NCBI RefSeq assembly: GCF_015627105.1
Contig: NZ_VTDM01000001.1
Span: 124,001 to 188,000 of the forward strand
From: Acinetobacter baretiae
Lineage (GTDB): Bacteria > Pseudomonadota > Gammaproteobacteria > Pseudomonadales > Moraxellaceae
DNA: 64,000 bases
Direction: 5' to 3'
Both the position numbers and the translations under genes were made by a program. Of the stretch, positions 10,634 through 21,099 are shown in pieces. The stretch's first letter is position 1. Each line of letters begins with the position of its first letter. The notes under the pieces were generated by a model, which had not been told where the DNA came from, did not search any database, and saw only the letters and a program-made list of their open reading frames with translations.

Positions 10634-12087
10634 TGGCAAAGTTAATTGATGGCTGGGAAGTGGTGATTGGGCTTGAGATTCATACTCAGCTCAACACACA
10701 GTCAAAAATATTTTCAGGCTCAAGCGTTGCATTTGGTGCAGAACCAAATACACAAGCCAGTTTAGTCGATTTAGCCATGCCTGGTGTATTGCCTGTACTG
10801 AACCGTGTAGTGGTCGACAAAGCAATTCGCTTCGGTTTAGGCATTAATGCCAAAATTGACCTTGCTTCAGTATTTGCACGAAAAAACTATTTTTACCCAG
10901 ACTCACCAAAAGGCTACCAAATCAGCCAAATGGACAACCCGATTGTTGGCCTAGGTCATATCGATATTTTTCTTGAAGACGGCACACAAAAACGAATTGG
11001 TGTCACACGTGCGCACTTAGAAGAAGATGCTGGCAAATCTTTGCATGAAGATTTTGAAGGCATGACAGGCATAGACTTAAATCGTGCAGGTACACCACTG
11101 CTTGAAATTGTATCTGAACCTGATATGCGTTCAACAGAAGAAGCTGTGGCTTATGTACGTGCCATGCACACACTTGTGCGTTGGTTAGGTATCTCTGATG
11201 GCAACATGGCAGAAGGTTCTTTCCGCTGTGACTGCAACATATCACTACGTAGACCGGGCGATGAATTCGGTACACGTTGCGAGTTAAAAAACATTAACTC
11301 ATTCCGTTTTATTGAAAAAGCAATTGATGTTGAAATTGAACGCCAAATGGATATTTTGGAAAGTGGCGGCAAAATTGTACAAGAAACCCGTTTGTTTGAC
11401 CCAAACAAAATGGAAACTCGCTCTATGCGTAGCAAGGAAGAAGCCAACGATTATCGTTACTTCCCTGACCCAGACTTGCTACCTGTACACATTTCAGAAC
11501 AGCAAATCTTAGACATTCAAGCAGACATGCCTGAGCTACCTCAAGCACGGCGTGAACGTTTTATTCATGATTACACCCTCACTGAATACGATGCGCGTGT
11601 ACTGACTTTAAGTCGTGACATGGCCGATTTTTTTGAAGCAGTTGTAGTTGCAGCAGGTGGTGAAAAACATGCAAAAATTGCTGCTAACTGGGTAATGGGT
11701 GAGTTTTCTGGAGCACTCAACAAAGCAAATCTAGATATTACTCATTCACCTATCAGTGCAGCACAACTCGGTGGTATGGTTGCTCGTATTGTAGACAACA
11801 CCATCAGTGGTAAAATCGCAAAGCAAGTTTTTGCACATCTGTGGGAATCTCCAACACAAACTGCAGATCAAATCATTGCAGACAAAGGGTTGAAACAAGA
11901 AACTGATACAGGTGCTATTGAAGCCATCATTAAAGATGTACTTGCAGCCAATGAAAAAATGGTTGAAGAGTATAAATCTGGCAAAGAAAAAGCCTTTAAC
12001 GGTCTAGTCGGTCAAGTCATGAAAGCATCTCGTGGTAAAGCAAACCCTGCCCAAGTGAATCAACTTATGAAACAATTATTAGGTTAG
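10633..12087 (+). CDS. gatB: Asp-tRNA(Asn)/Glu-tRNA(Gln) amidotransferase subunit B
   Basis: This is the tRNA-binding kinase subunit that activates the acyl group of Glu-tRNA(Gln) or Asp-tRNA(Asn) and receives ammonia from GatA. It has 484 residues. [16 protein letters not shown] at the N-terminus, [17 protein letters not shown] and [12 protein letters not shown] are hallmarks of GatB. The YqeY-like tail domain is at the end ([20 protein letters not shown]). Whether the complex serves Asn, Gln or both in this organism cannot be read here; the window carries four tRNA-Gln genes but no glnS or asnS. Confidence 0.98.
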   Translation: MAKLIDGWEVVIGLEIHTQLNTQSKIFSGSSVAFGAEPNTQASLVDLAMPGVLPVLNRVVVDKAIRFGLGINAKIDLASVFARKNYFYPDSPKGYQISQMDNPIVGLGHIDIFLEDGTQKRIGVTRAHLEEDAGKSLHEDFEGMTGIDLNRAGTPLLEIVSEPDMRSTEEAVAYVRAMHTLVRWLGISDGNMAEGSFRCDCNISLRRPGDEFGTRCELKNINSFRFIEKAIDVEIERQMDILESGGKIVQETRLFDPNKMETRSMRSKEEANDYRYFPDPDLLPVHISEQQILDIQADMPELPQARRERFIHDYTLTEYDARVLTLSRDMADFFEAVVVAAGGEKHAKIAANWVMGEFSGALNKANLDITHSPISAAQLGGMVARIVDNTISGKIAKQVFAHLWESPTQTADQIIADKGLKQETDTGAIEAIIKDVLAANEKMVEEYKSGKEKAFNGLVGQVMKASRGKANPAQVNQLMKQLLG

Positions 12088-12103
12088 TTCATCTTAACCT
12101 ACG

Positions 12104-12135
12104 TGCTTTAGATGAGCTTAAGCTCATCTAAAGCA
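12104..12135. terminator. 32-bp perfect palindrome after gatB
   Basis: The two 16-base halves are exact inverted copies (TGCTTTAGATGAGCTT and its complement), beginning 17 bases after the gatB stop. A second perfect 12-bp palindrome, TAAAGTACTTTA, follows directly at 12136-12147. There is no T tract, so it is not a classic intrinsic terminator. A 3' hairpin that protects or ends the gatCAB mRNA is the simplest reading. Confidence 0.5.
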
Positions 12136-12256
12136 TAAAGTACTTTAGTACAGCAGGTTTACACAACTTTTCATATTTCAATGATAAAACATCTATACAA
12201 CCCCCTTACAAGCCCTGTAAATTTTTCATACCCTTTTCAAAAATTATAGGAAACAT

Positions 12257-12754
12257 ATGACTGACTATAAAAAGAAGTTTGATGAGCTCAGAAAAAAAAC
12301 ACAAAATACTGAAGAAGAACTAATACAACTTTTTGATCAACTGCCAACCATACCGTCAAGCCAAATTATGCATAAATGGAAAGGTGGGACATTCTCTGGA
12401 GAATGGGATTCAGAGGAGCTAAAACAAATTGGCTGGTATGGTAAATGGTTTAAAAGTCCATTAGATGCCATACCTGTCATTTGTTACAACAGCAATGGTG
12501 AACTTTTTTCAAATCAAATTATGCAAGGCGAAGCAACCATGTGGGACATCAATTTCAGAGGAAAAGTGTCTGCAACAATGGTATATGATAATAAGCCCTT
12601 TTTTGATCATTTTAGACAAATTGATGAACATACATTAATGGGAATCATGAGTGGAAAACCAATTGAAGGTGCTCCACAGTCTGTAATGCAAGGAAAATAT
12701 TCATTTTTTTATCTCGAAAAAGTCGACCAATTCCCTGCACATTATATTTCTTAA
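12257..12754 (+). CDS. DUF4334 / GXWXG domain protein
   Basis: This is a 165-residue soluble protein. The N-terminal part has GGTFSGEWDSEELKQIGWYG, which fits the GXWXG domain, and the C-terminal part (from about residue 95, MWDINFRGKVSATMVYDNKP) fits DUF4334. The segment FFDHFRQIDEHTLMGIMSGK is typical of that family. The biochemical role is unknown. ATG at 12257 is preceded by AGGAAAC. The gene is monocistronic, convergent with sbmA, and the two share a hairpin. Proteins of this family are common in Acinetobacter, Pseudomonas and mycobacteria. Confidence 0.8.
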   Translation: MTDYKKKFDELRKKTQNTEEELIQLFDQLPTIPSSQIMHKWKGGTFSGEWDSEELKQIGWYGKWFKSPLDAIPVICYNSNGELFSNQIMQGEATMWDINFRGKVSATMVYDNKPFFDHFRQIDEHTLMGIMSGKPIEGAPQSVMQGKYSFFYLEKVDQFPAHYIS

Positions 12755-12764
12755 CTTTCAACAA

Positions 12765-12791
12765 GAGTTGACCATACTATATGGTCAACTC
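12765..12791. terminator. Shared hairpin between convergent genes
   Basis: A perfect 12-bp stem (GAGTTGACCATA / TATGGTCAACTC) with a three-base loop lies between the DUF4334 gene and the stop of sbmA. AT-rich sequence follows on the plus strand. It probably serves as a bidirectional terminator. Confidence 0.7.
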
Positions 12792-12801
12792 ATATTTATA
12801 C

Positions 12802-13992
12802 TTAAATTTTAGACTCAAACATTTTCAAACGTTTAACAATAGATAATAATTCAACAATGGTTTTCCATGACGTGATCAAATACTGAAAAGATGAGCGGAC
12901 TTTATCGAAAACATTGGCAATTTGGTTAATTAAACCTAAAGTAATTAAACCTGCTGCAATCGATGGAAATAAAACCACAAGACTAAATAAAATATCGAGT
13001 TGCATATACCAATTACTAATTAAATTAAAATATGCATAATGAAAATACAATCTAAAATAATTATATCGAACATGATCAAATAACTCTTTTAACGTTGCAG
13101 GGTCTGCACGATCTGTGTGATCTTCACCATAGACCAATTCTTTACGATATGCCGCCTCAACTTTCTGATTATTAAACTCAAGACCAGGTAACTTAATCCC
13201 GACAACAATCATCAATACTGTACCAAATACAGACCATACAATGGCAGCCCAAACCAATGAATGTGGAACCACACCCACAATCGGGAGTTCAGGTACATGT
13301 TTAGATAAAATAAATAATACGGGTAAAAAAGCGATGAGTGTCATAATCGCAGAAATAAAACGTACGCCTAAGCTTTCCATAATCGTTGCAAAACGCATGG
13401 TATCTTCTTGAACACGCTGAGAAGCACCTTCAACATGACGTAATGCATGCCAATGTGCTGTGTAGTATGCCGTCATGGCTGTACGCCAACGAAAAATATA
13501 GTGACTGACGAAAAATGTATTTAGCAAAGCAACAAAAATAGCCACCATCGCAATATACATAAAGGTCAGTGTTCCTGCATATAAATCACCAATATGGCCA
13601 CCATGATTAGACAGCATATTTTGAATTAAATCCCAAAATGGGCCATACCATGCATTAATAGCCACACTAATTTGCACATCAAACCAAATATTAAAAATAA
13701 TAAATGCAGATCCTAAAATTGACCATTTTTGCCATGTATGATTAGCTACAATGCGCCAAAACAAGAAAAATATTGCAGTAAAAATTGCAAACCACAGATA
13801 AAACCAAATAAAAGATAAATGCCAAAAACGACTCACCCCAATCGGCAGTTCTTGTTGTGCATACCCTTTTGTAAATCCAATCCATTCACCCCAATGCTCA
13901 CCCCCTGTATACCAGAGCAACATACTTACAATGCACCATATAGTTGCAGATAAGAAAAAAAATTTAGGATTTGGAAAAAACGATTTAAACAT
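12802..13992 (-). CDS. sbmA: Peptide antibiotic transporter SbmA/BacA type
   Basis: This is an inner-membrane, proton-driven importer of peptides such as microcins and proline-rich antimicrobial peptides. It has 396 residues, close to the 406 of E. coli SbmA. It opens with [16 protein letters not shown] and carries [36 protein letters not shown] and [15 protein letters not shown] recognise these segments from the E. coli protein nearly residue for residue. No ATPase domain is fused, so it is SbmA rather than an SbmA-like ABC protein. About seven or eight membrane segments are visible. It is monocistronic. Confidence 0.95.
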   Translation of the reverse strand: MFKSFFPNPKFFFLSATIWCIVSMLLWYTGGEHWGEWIGFTKGYAQQELPIGVSRFWHLSFIWFYLWFAIFTAIFFLFWRIVANHTWQKWSILGSAFIIFNIWFDVQISVAINAWYGPFWDLIQNMLSNHGGHIGDLYAGTLTFMYIAMVAIFVALLNTFFVSHYIFRWRTAMTAYYTAHWHALRHVEGASQRVQEDTMRFATIMESLGVRFISAIMTLIAFLPVLFILSKHVPELPIVGVVPHSLVWAAIVWSVFGTVLMIVVGIKLPGLEFNNQKVEAAYRKELVYGEDHTDRADPATLKELFDHVRYNYFRLYFHYAYFNLISNWYMQLDILFSLVVLFPSIAAGLITLGLINQIANVFDKVRSSFQYLITSWKTIVELLSIVKRLKMFESKI

Positions 13993-14122
13993 AAGAAATT
14001 ATCAAATATTAGTAAAATTTAAATATAGTAAACACATCAATGGGGGGTTTTTCTATGATATATCTGTAGCATAGCAGACTCCCTGATCAAAACAGAGAAT
14101 CTGACCATCGAAGCATCTAACG

Positions 14123-15391
14123 TTACGCAGCATGATTACGCTTTTGATCGGTTAAAATAATATTTTGAATTTCCTCACTAATCATCACCGCTGTTGCAGC
14201 AGATAAAGTGAATCCTAAATGACCATGACCTGTATTATAAAACACACGCGGATGCCGACTACGTTTCACTTTTGGCATCATATCTGGCATCATCGGACGT
14301 AATCCACTCCACGGTACAGCAGACTCTGTAGAGATTTGAAAATTTTTATTTACCCAATCAATTAAAGGTTGAATTCGATCTGCGCGAATATCTCGATTAT
14401 AACCATTAAATTCAGCTGTACCCGCCACTCTAAAGCGATCTTGACCAAGCCTTGATGTAACAATCTTGGCACTTTCATCAAGTAAACTGACCCACGGCGC
14501 ATGATTTTGACTATGTTCATCCAAAAGTGCAACTGTAATCGAATAGCCTTTCACAGGATAAATACTCACCCGATCTCCTATGGCATTGGCCAAGTGATAA
14601 CTTGCCACACCACCACACACCACCAAAGCATCTGCTTGAATTTCATGAATCTGTTGAGTATTTCCTCGAACATCTTCACTACTGCACTGATACCGCACAG
14701 TAACGCTTTGCTCATGATTAATGACTGCCGTAACTTCGGTGCCAAATAAATACTTTACCCCATATTTCTTAGATGCCTCTGCAAGGCCTGTACTGAATTT
14801 ATGAATATCACCTGTGGCATCATCTTCTGTAAAAAAACCTGCATAATACTCACCTTGCAAGGTAGGCTCTATTTTCTTCATTTCATCACAAGTGACTTCA
14901 TAACGCTTTAACCCTCCTTTACGCAAAAGATCATTTACATCACCTGCTAATTTAAAATCTTCTGCTGAGTGATAAAAATGTAAAATACCTTTCTTTTCCA
15001 AATTAAAATCAATGCCTTCTTTTTCTGCCACATGAAACATGCGTTCACGTGCCAATAAAGCCAGTTTCACAGTATCTACAGTATTTTTTTCGTAATGTTT
15101 AATATGACCGACAAATTCCATGAGCCATGCGTATTTGTGAAGGTCAAATGAAGGGTTAATTAATAAAGGCGCATCTTTTTTAGTCATCCACTTCAAACCC
15201 TTCAAAATGGTGGCACGCTGATTCCATACTTCCGCATTACAAGCTGAAAGTTGGCCACCATTTGCAAAAGAAGTTTCCATGGCAGGATATAAATGTTTAT
15301 CTAATACAGTGACTTCAAAACCCATTTGACTGAGCTCATATGCAGTGGTTACACCCGTCACACCCGCACCAATAACAATCACATGTGGCAT
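14123..15391 (-). CDS. dadA: D-amino acid dehydrogenase small subunit family (DadA-like), riboswitch-controlled
   Basis: This FAD oxidoreductase of the DAO family deaminates D-amino acids (D-Ala in DadA) and feeds electrons to the respiratory chain. It has 422 residues from the ATG at 15391, which has AAGGAGATG upstream; an in-frame ATG at 15421 lies inside the riboswitch and is rejected. The N-terminal Rossmann motif is VIVIGAGVTGVTTAYELS. ETSFANGGQLSACNAEVW is the DadA signature, and GLRPMMPDMMPKV with GHGHLGFTLSAATA closes the FAD site. A tandem glycine riboswitch precedes it, which raises the possibility that glycine, or a compound made with it, is the relevant substrate. Confidence 0.9.
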   Translation of the reverse strand: MPHVIVIGAGVTGVTTAYELSQMGFEVTVLDKHLYPAMETSFANGGQLSACNAEVWNQRATILKGLKWMTKKDAPLLINPSFDLHKYAWLMEFVGHIKHYEKNTVDTVKLALLARERMFHVAEKEGIDFNLEKKGILHFYHSAEDFKLAGDVNDLLRKGGLKRYEVTCDEMKKIEPTLQGEYYAGFFTEDDATGDIHKFSTGLAEASKKYGVKYLFGTEVTAVINHEQSVTVRYQCSSEDVRGNTQQIHEIQADALVVCGGVASYHLANAIGDRVSIYPVKGYSITVALLDEHSQNHAPWVSLLDESAKIVTSRLGQDRFRVAGTAEFNGYNRDIRADRIQPLIDWVNKNFQISTESAVPWSGLRPMMPDMMPKVKRSRHPRVFYNTGHGHLGFTLSAATAVMISEEIQNIILTDQKRNHAA

Positions 15392-15420
15392 AAAACATCT
15401 CCTTGTATGCTTTAGCCCCA

Positions 15421-15590
15421 TCTGTACTTTGACCTGAGATCTTCAATAAAAGTAACCTTACTTTTATCTTCTTCCTTCGGTGAGCAAATATCTGCTTCTC
15501 TCCAGATTGATATATTGATTACAGTCCTTTGGCCTGAGAGATTCCGGGGTCGTTGCTCCTTCGGCGGGTAACGAGTACCACTCTCCTGTA
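15421..15590 (-). promoter_or_regulatory. Tandem glycine riboswitch upstream of dadA
   Basis: The minus strand holds two glycine aptamers in series. Aptamer 1 has GGAGAG at 15581-15587, the core CCGCCGAAGGAGCAACG (15551-15567) and CTCTCAGGCCAAAGGACTGT (15521-15540). Aptamer 2 has CTGGAGAGAAGC (15494-15505), CACCGAAGGAAGAAG (15468-15482) and GATCTCAGGTCAAAGTACAG (from 15441 down). The ACAG/CTGT and TCTG/CAGA pairs close the two P1 stems. The second aptamer ends about 20 bases before the GGAG of dadA and no intrinsic terminator lies between. Control is therefore probably at translation start. Recognition rests on the conserved gcvT-motif segments. Confidence 0.92.
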
Positions 15591-17248
<1,658 letters not shown>

Positions 17249-17263
17249 GTATGTAAAACCAAT

Positions 17264-17296
17264 AACCACCTTGGCGTTAGATGCGTGAAGGTGGTT
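17264..17296 (+). terminator. Hairpin after argG
   Basis: Arms AACCACCTT and AAGGTGGTT pair perfectly across a 15-base loop, 15 bases after the argG stop. There is no clear T tract, so it is a weak terminator or an mRNA 3' end structure. Confidence 0.5.
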
Positions 17297-17451
17297 GTCA
17301 AAATATGTTCAACTCGTAAATACTCAATACTCATTCCGCGCTAAAATCAAACCGTCTACCAATGTATACGATGACTTCACAGATCAAGTACTATCTTTAA
17401 ATACATTCTTTTTTTAAACAGCTGTATTGAAGTACTTATTCTTTTAATCAT

Positions 17452-17554
17452 TAGACTTCTTGCGAAAGTCAAAAAACAATCAATCGCAATCTATGATTTA
17501 TAAGACATTGTAAAAGAAAATAATCACTGAAATTTCTATTTCGCAAGAGGTCTA
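17452..17554. mobile_element. Possible 103-bp MITE-like element
   Basis: The ends TAGACTTCTTGCGAAA (17452-17467) and TTTCGCAAGAGGTCTA (17539-17554) are inverted copies with one mismatch in 16 bases. The terminal TA on both sides could be a target duplication. The ends resemble, from memory, the tips of some IS5-family insertion sequences. The 71-base interior has no coding capacity. It lies in a non-coding gap, as expected for a miniature element, but a single copy in this window cannot prove mobility. Confidence 0.4.
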
Positions 17555-18045
17555 TTCTATATTTTCATGTGCAACTAAAATGATGATATCACTATTAGCC
17601 TTTAAACCATCATCAATCTCAATCACATTTTATGGACATAAATGATCTATTACATAAAACCTAAATCTATACTGGTTATACTCAAACGATCTTGCTGATT
17701 TTATTTATTTTTATTCAAAACCAAATCTTGCTGCATAGACAATGAGTGATGGTGATACACACTTCGATCTACCCTATGGTTTGATCAACAAGTTAACGTC
17801 AATCTACAAGATAAAGATAAGTGACAAAACATAGATGCTATGAAATATATGATATGGCAGAAAATATATAAAAATGGATTTTAAAACTACACACAAACCA
17901 TTCTAAGAAAGCATGTATTTCACAATATCGTTATATTTTTTATAACACGTCCCATAACAGCATGTCGCAATTGAATCTCTCAACTCTTGTGTTACTGTTC
18001 ATCTAAACCGATCTCAAAGTAAAATTTTTAAGCACCATAAAAGCT

Positions 18046-18783
18046 TTAGTTTAAAAATGCAAATGTTGCCATACGACCTGTTTTGGGGTCACGGCGATAC
18101 GAGAAATAATCTTGTGGTTGAGCATAAGTACAAGCATCTGCACCCAAAACACGTTGAACCTGAAACTGTGTTAAAATAAACCGAGCAATTGCATATAAAT
18201 CTGCGAAGTACTTACCTTCTGTATTCGAATGTTGAAAAGCAAATTCGACAGCATAACGCTCACAGAAGATCGTTTTAACCTCTGCGCCAACTTCAAAACA
18301 AGGCTGATTAATACATGCACCTAACCACGCCCATGTTGGCGGGTTACTCATATTTTCAATGGTTTTTTCAATAATACCATCGGCTAAACCACGCCAGCCT
18401 GCATGTAACACAGCAACTTCAAGCCCATTTTCATCACCAAGAGCAATCGGTAAACAGTCTGCGGTCATGATCATGACCGCATGACCTTTACGCTGCGTAA
18501 TAAGTCCATCTCCAGACAATGGCTGAAAATAAACCGCATCATTTATGCAATAACAGGTCGTACTATGAGTCTGATTTAACCAACTCAATTTGTACACCCC
18601 ATAAGCATTTAAATCACGTAACAAAGCCATACGATGAGCATGGACTCTCGCAGGCATATCACCGACATGTAATGCCAAATTAAAGCCATCTAAACTTGGC
18701 TGATCTGCTTTTACAGTGGTTGAATACAACACTTTTGTTTGCCCAACATATATCCCTTTTGGTAACCCTTGTACAAAATGCAT
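18046..18783 (-). CDS. pgeF: Peptidoglycan editing factor PgeF (YfiH/DUF152)
   Basis: This is a copper/zinc-type hydrolase or oxidase of the YfiH family (polyphenol oxidase-like), reported to remove wrongly built muropeptide precursors containing L-Ser. It has 245 residues. The metal ligands are visible as His in LNQTHSTTCY, Cys in MTADCLPIAL and His in VAVLHAGWRGLADGI. ADACTYAQPQDYFSYRRD at the C-terminus is the family signature. It lies 32 bases downstream of rluD on the same strand, the usual rluD-pgeF order of gammaproteobacteria. Confidence 0.93.
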   Translation of the reverse strand: MHFVQGLPKGIYVGQTKVLYSTTVKADQPSLDGFNLALHVGDMPARVHAHRMALLRDLNAYGVYKLSWLNQTHSTTCYCINDAVYFQPLSGDGLITQRKGHAVMIMTADCLPIALGDENGLEVAVLHAGWRGLADGIIEKTIENMSNPPTWAWLGACINQPCFEVGAEVKTIFCERYAVEFAFQHSNTEGKYFADLYAIARFILTQFQVQRVLGADACTYAQPQDYFSYRRDPKTGRMATFAFLN

Positions 18784-18815
18784 TCAACCACCCTCTTATT
18801 CATCAATACTTATGC

Positions 18816-19877
18816 TTAGTACGCTTTATTTTCTTCACGCAATACGTCAACAAGTGATTTAAAGTCTTCTGCCCATGGTGCTTCAAACATCATCTCTTCT
18901 TGTGTTCTTGGATGAATCAATCCTAATTTTGCCGCATGTAATGCTTGACGACGAAACCCACGTAACGTTTCTGCCAAACGCTCAGACGCACCTGCAGGCA
19001 CACGCACACGATTCATATATACAGGATCACCCACCAAGCCAAAGCCAATATAGCTAAAATGAACACGAATTTGATGTGTACGTCCCGTTTCTAGTTGTGC
19101 TTGCACACGAGTAAAATGTTGGAAACGCTCTTTCACATTATAATGTGTGACTGCATCTCGCCCACCCGGTAAAACTGTCATTTTAATACGATCTACAGGA
19201 TGGCGTTTAATTGGCTCATCAATCCTACCACCAGCAATCACATTACCGTATACAATCAAGTCATACACGCGATACACTGTTTTTTTGGCAAGTTGTTGTG
19301 ACAACGAAAATTGTGCTTCAAGCGTTTTAGCCACAACAAGCAATCCAGAGGTGTCTTTATCAATACGGTGCACAAGCCCTGCACGAGACAACTCAACCGA
19401 CTTAGGCACATGATGTAAAATAGCATTGACCAACGTACCTGATGGATTACCTGCACCAGGATGCACAACCATCCCCACAGGTTTATCGATTACTAAAATA
19501 TCATCATCTTCATAAATAATATGAAGTGGAATGTTTTCTGCTTGGCAATATGTTTGTGGCTCTAGATCAACCTCTAAGGTTAATTTTTCTGTCCCTTCAC
19601 AGCGTGTTTTTGGCTTTACCTTATTACCATTGAGTAACAAGTGGCCATCATTCATCCACTGTTTGAGTTTTTCTCGCGAAAAATCAGACCATACACTTGC
19701 AGCAACCTGATCTACACGAAGTCCTGCATACTGTTCGTCCAACTGAATCTGCAACGATAAATGTGTTGCAGCCGTAGCAGAAGTATGATTATCTGCTGCG
19801 TCAGTCTCTTCAAGTAAGTTAAAATCTGTTTCAGTCAGATTAGAATGAGAATATTTTGTCAAAGTCATTTGGCTCAT
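18816..19877 (-). CDS. rluD: 23S rRNA pseudouridine synthase RluD
   Basis: It makes the pseudouridines at 1911, 1915 and 1917 in helix 69 of 23S rRNA. Started at the ATG at 19877 it has 353 residues. An in-frame ATG at 19916 is less likely because a TACAAT box that could serve as the minus-10 lies just after it, and ATG at 19868 is also possible. An S4-like RNA-binding domain (LRVDQVAASVWSDFSREKLK) precedes the catalytic domain with HRIDKDTSGLLVVAKT, where the Asp is the nucleophile. QTGRTHQIRVHFSY-type and PRQALHAAKLGL-type motifs follow. The N-terminal 40 residues are an extra acidic, polar tail. Confidence 0.94.
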   Translation of the reverse strand: MSQMTLTKYSHSNLTETDFNLLEETDAADNHTSATAATHLSLQIQLDEQYAGLRVDQVAASVWSDFSREKLKQWMNDGHLLLNGNKVKPKTRCEGTEKLTLEVDLEPQTYCQAENIPLHIIYEDDDILVIDKPVGMVVHPGAGNPSGTLVNAILHHVPKSVELSRAGLVHRIDKDTSGLLVVAKTLEAQFSLSQQLAKKTVYRVYDLIVYGNVIAGGRIDEPIKRHPVDRIKMTVLPGGRDAVTHYNVKERFQHFTRVQAQLETGRTHQIRVHFSYIGFGLVGDPVYMNRVRVPAGASERLAETLRGFRRQALHAAKLGLIHPRTQEEMMFEAPWAEDFKSLVDVLREENKAY

Positions 19878-19941
19878 TAGAACAATTAATGGTTTAATAG
19901 TGCCATTGTAGCTCATTGCCCGTATTAACTGAGGAATTTTT

Positions 19942-20997
19942 ATGTCGCTACCACGTTATAAAGTGACAATGCTTGCGCTATCGTTCGGCGTTGCTTGTAC
20001 ATTTGTGGGCTGTAGCAGTAATCCATCAAAAAAAGAAACTGCCGATCTCGGACCAAAAGCCACTGAAGAAACCTACTTCAGTGCTGCTCAAACTGCTTTA
20101 GATAAAGGTCAATATAACGAGGCGGCAAAGAATCTGCAATCGATTGATACTTACTATCCTACAGGCCAGCGCATTGCACAAACTCAACTTGAACTTATTT
20201 ATGTTAAGTTTCAACAAAAAGATTATCCTGCGGTCATTACTGCAGCAGATCGTTTTATTCGTTCAAATCCTGAAAACCCAAACCTTGATTATGCATACTA
20301 TGCAAAAGGTGTGGCCAATATGGAAGAAAACTATGATGGTATGATTCGCTATACCTCTTTAAAACAATCTCACCGTGACGTAGGTTACTTAAAAGTTGCG
20401 TATCAAAATTTTGTTGAATTTATTCAACGTTACCCTTCAAGCCAATATGCAGTTGATGCAGCAGAACGCATGAAGTTTATCGGACAAGAAATTGCCGAAC
20501 ATGAAATGCAAGCTGCTCGATTTAATATCGAACGCAAAGCATGGGTGGCCGCTATTGAACGAGGCCAATGGGTCACAGAACACTTCCCAGACACACCACA
20601 AGTTCCTGAAGCACTCGCAACAATTGCATACGGCTACACAGAGCTCGGTGACAAAACAACAGCACAGCAATACATTGAAGTACTCAAACTCAACTATCCA
20701 AATCTTGTGCGAGCAAATGGTACCGTTAACCTAAAAGCTGCACGTCATGAAGGAAGTTTCTTCAACCGTGCCACACTCGGTATTTTTGGGCGTGGTGAGC
20801 AAAATACTCAATCCAAATCACAACAAAATACTGAATCACGTAGCTTAACCAATAAATTGAGCTTTGGCTTATTAGATCGTCCTCATACTGAATCAGACAC
20901 CATCCGACCGAAGGCTCAACCGCAACCTGAGCCCACTGAATCACGGAGTTGGTTAAATCGTTTGTCATTTGGCTTACTCGATAAACAACAGCCATAA
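19942..20997 (+). CDS. bamD: Outer membrane assembly lipoprotein BamD with long repeated C-terminal tail
   Basis: This is an essential lipoprotein of the BAM complex that inserts beta-barrel proteins into the outer membrane. A signal peptide ends in the lipobox FVGC, so Cys24 is the lipidated residue. Five TPR-like repeats follow (about 43-260) with the DYAYYAKG and QNFVEFIQRYPSSQYAVDA motifs. The protein has 351 residues against about 245 in E. coli. The extra C-terminal part contains three related units: NRATLGIFGRG (from about 275), ESRSLTNKLSFGLLDR (298) and ESRSWLNRLSFGLLDK (333). The gene is divergent to rluD. Confidence 0.95.
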   Translation: MSLPRYKVTMLALSFGVACTFVGCSSNPSKKETADLGPKATEETYFSAAQTALDKGQYNEAAKNLQSIDTYYPTGQRIAQTQLELIYVKFQQKDYPAVITAADRFIRSNPENPNLDYAYYAKGVANMEENYDGMIRYTSLKQSHRDVGYLKVAYQNFVEFIQRYPSSQYAVDAAERMKFIGQEIAEHEMQAARFNIERKAWVAAIERGQWVTEHFPDTPQVPEALATIAYGYTELGDKTTAQQYIEVLKLNYPNLVRANGTVNLKAARHEGSFFNRATLGIFGRGEQNTQSKSQQNTESRSLTNKLSFGLLDRPHTESDTIRPKAQPQPEPTESRSWLNRLSFGLLDKQQP

Positions 20998-21015
20998 AAC
21001 ACGCGTGTCATATAC

Positions 21016-21042
21016 AAGGTGGGCCATGCCCGCCTTTTTTTA
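21016..21042 (+). terminator. Terminator of bamD
   Basis: AAGGTGGGC and GCCCGCCTT pair with one G-U pair across a three-base loop and run into a run of seven T, 18 bases after the bamD stop. Confidence 0.9.
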
Positions 21043-21099
21043 TGTATCCATTTTTTGTTACACTATAACTTCACATCTATCTTTTTGAGTACATGATTC

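Larger units (their letters stand above)
17249..18045. other. Gene-poor region downstream of argG
   Basis: This 797-base AT-rich stretch contains no ORF that looks real. It begins with a hairpin after argG (17264-17296) and includes a possible 103-bp terminal-inverted-repeat element (17452-17554). The remainder, including the part before the pgeF stop at 18046, shows nothing I can interpret. Confidence 0.6.

Noticed and set aside
15392..15421. In-frame ATG at 15421 as a longer dadA start
   Set aside because: It lies at the end of the second glycine aptamer, while ATG 15391 has a strong GGAG and the normal N-terminus.
17740..17823. Possible remnant gene after argG
   Set aside because: Only short frames with stops in all readings; I saw no family resemblance, so no pseudogene is claimed.
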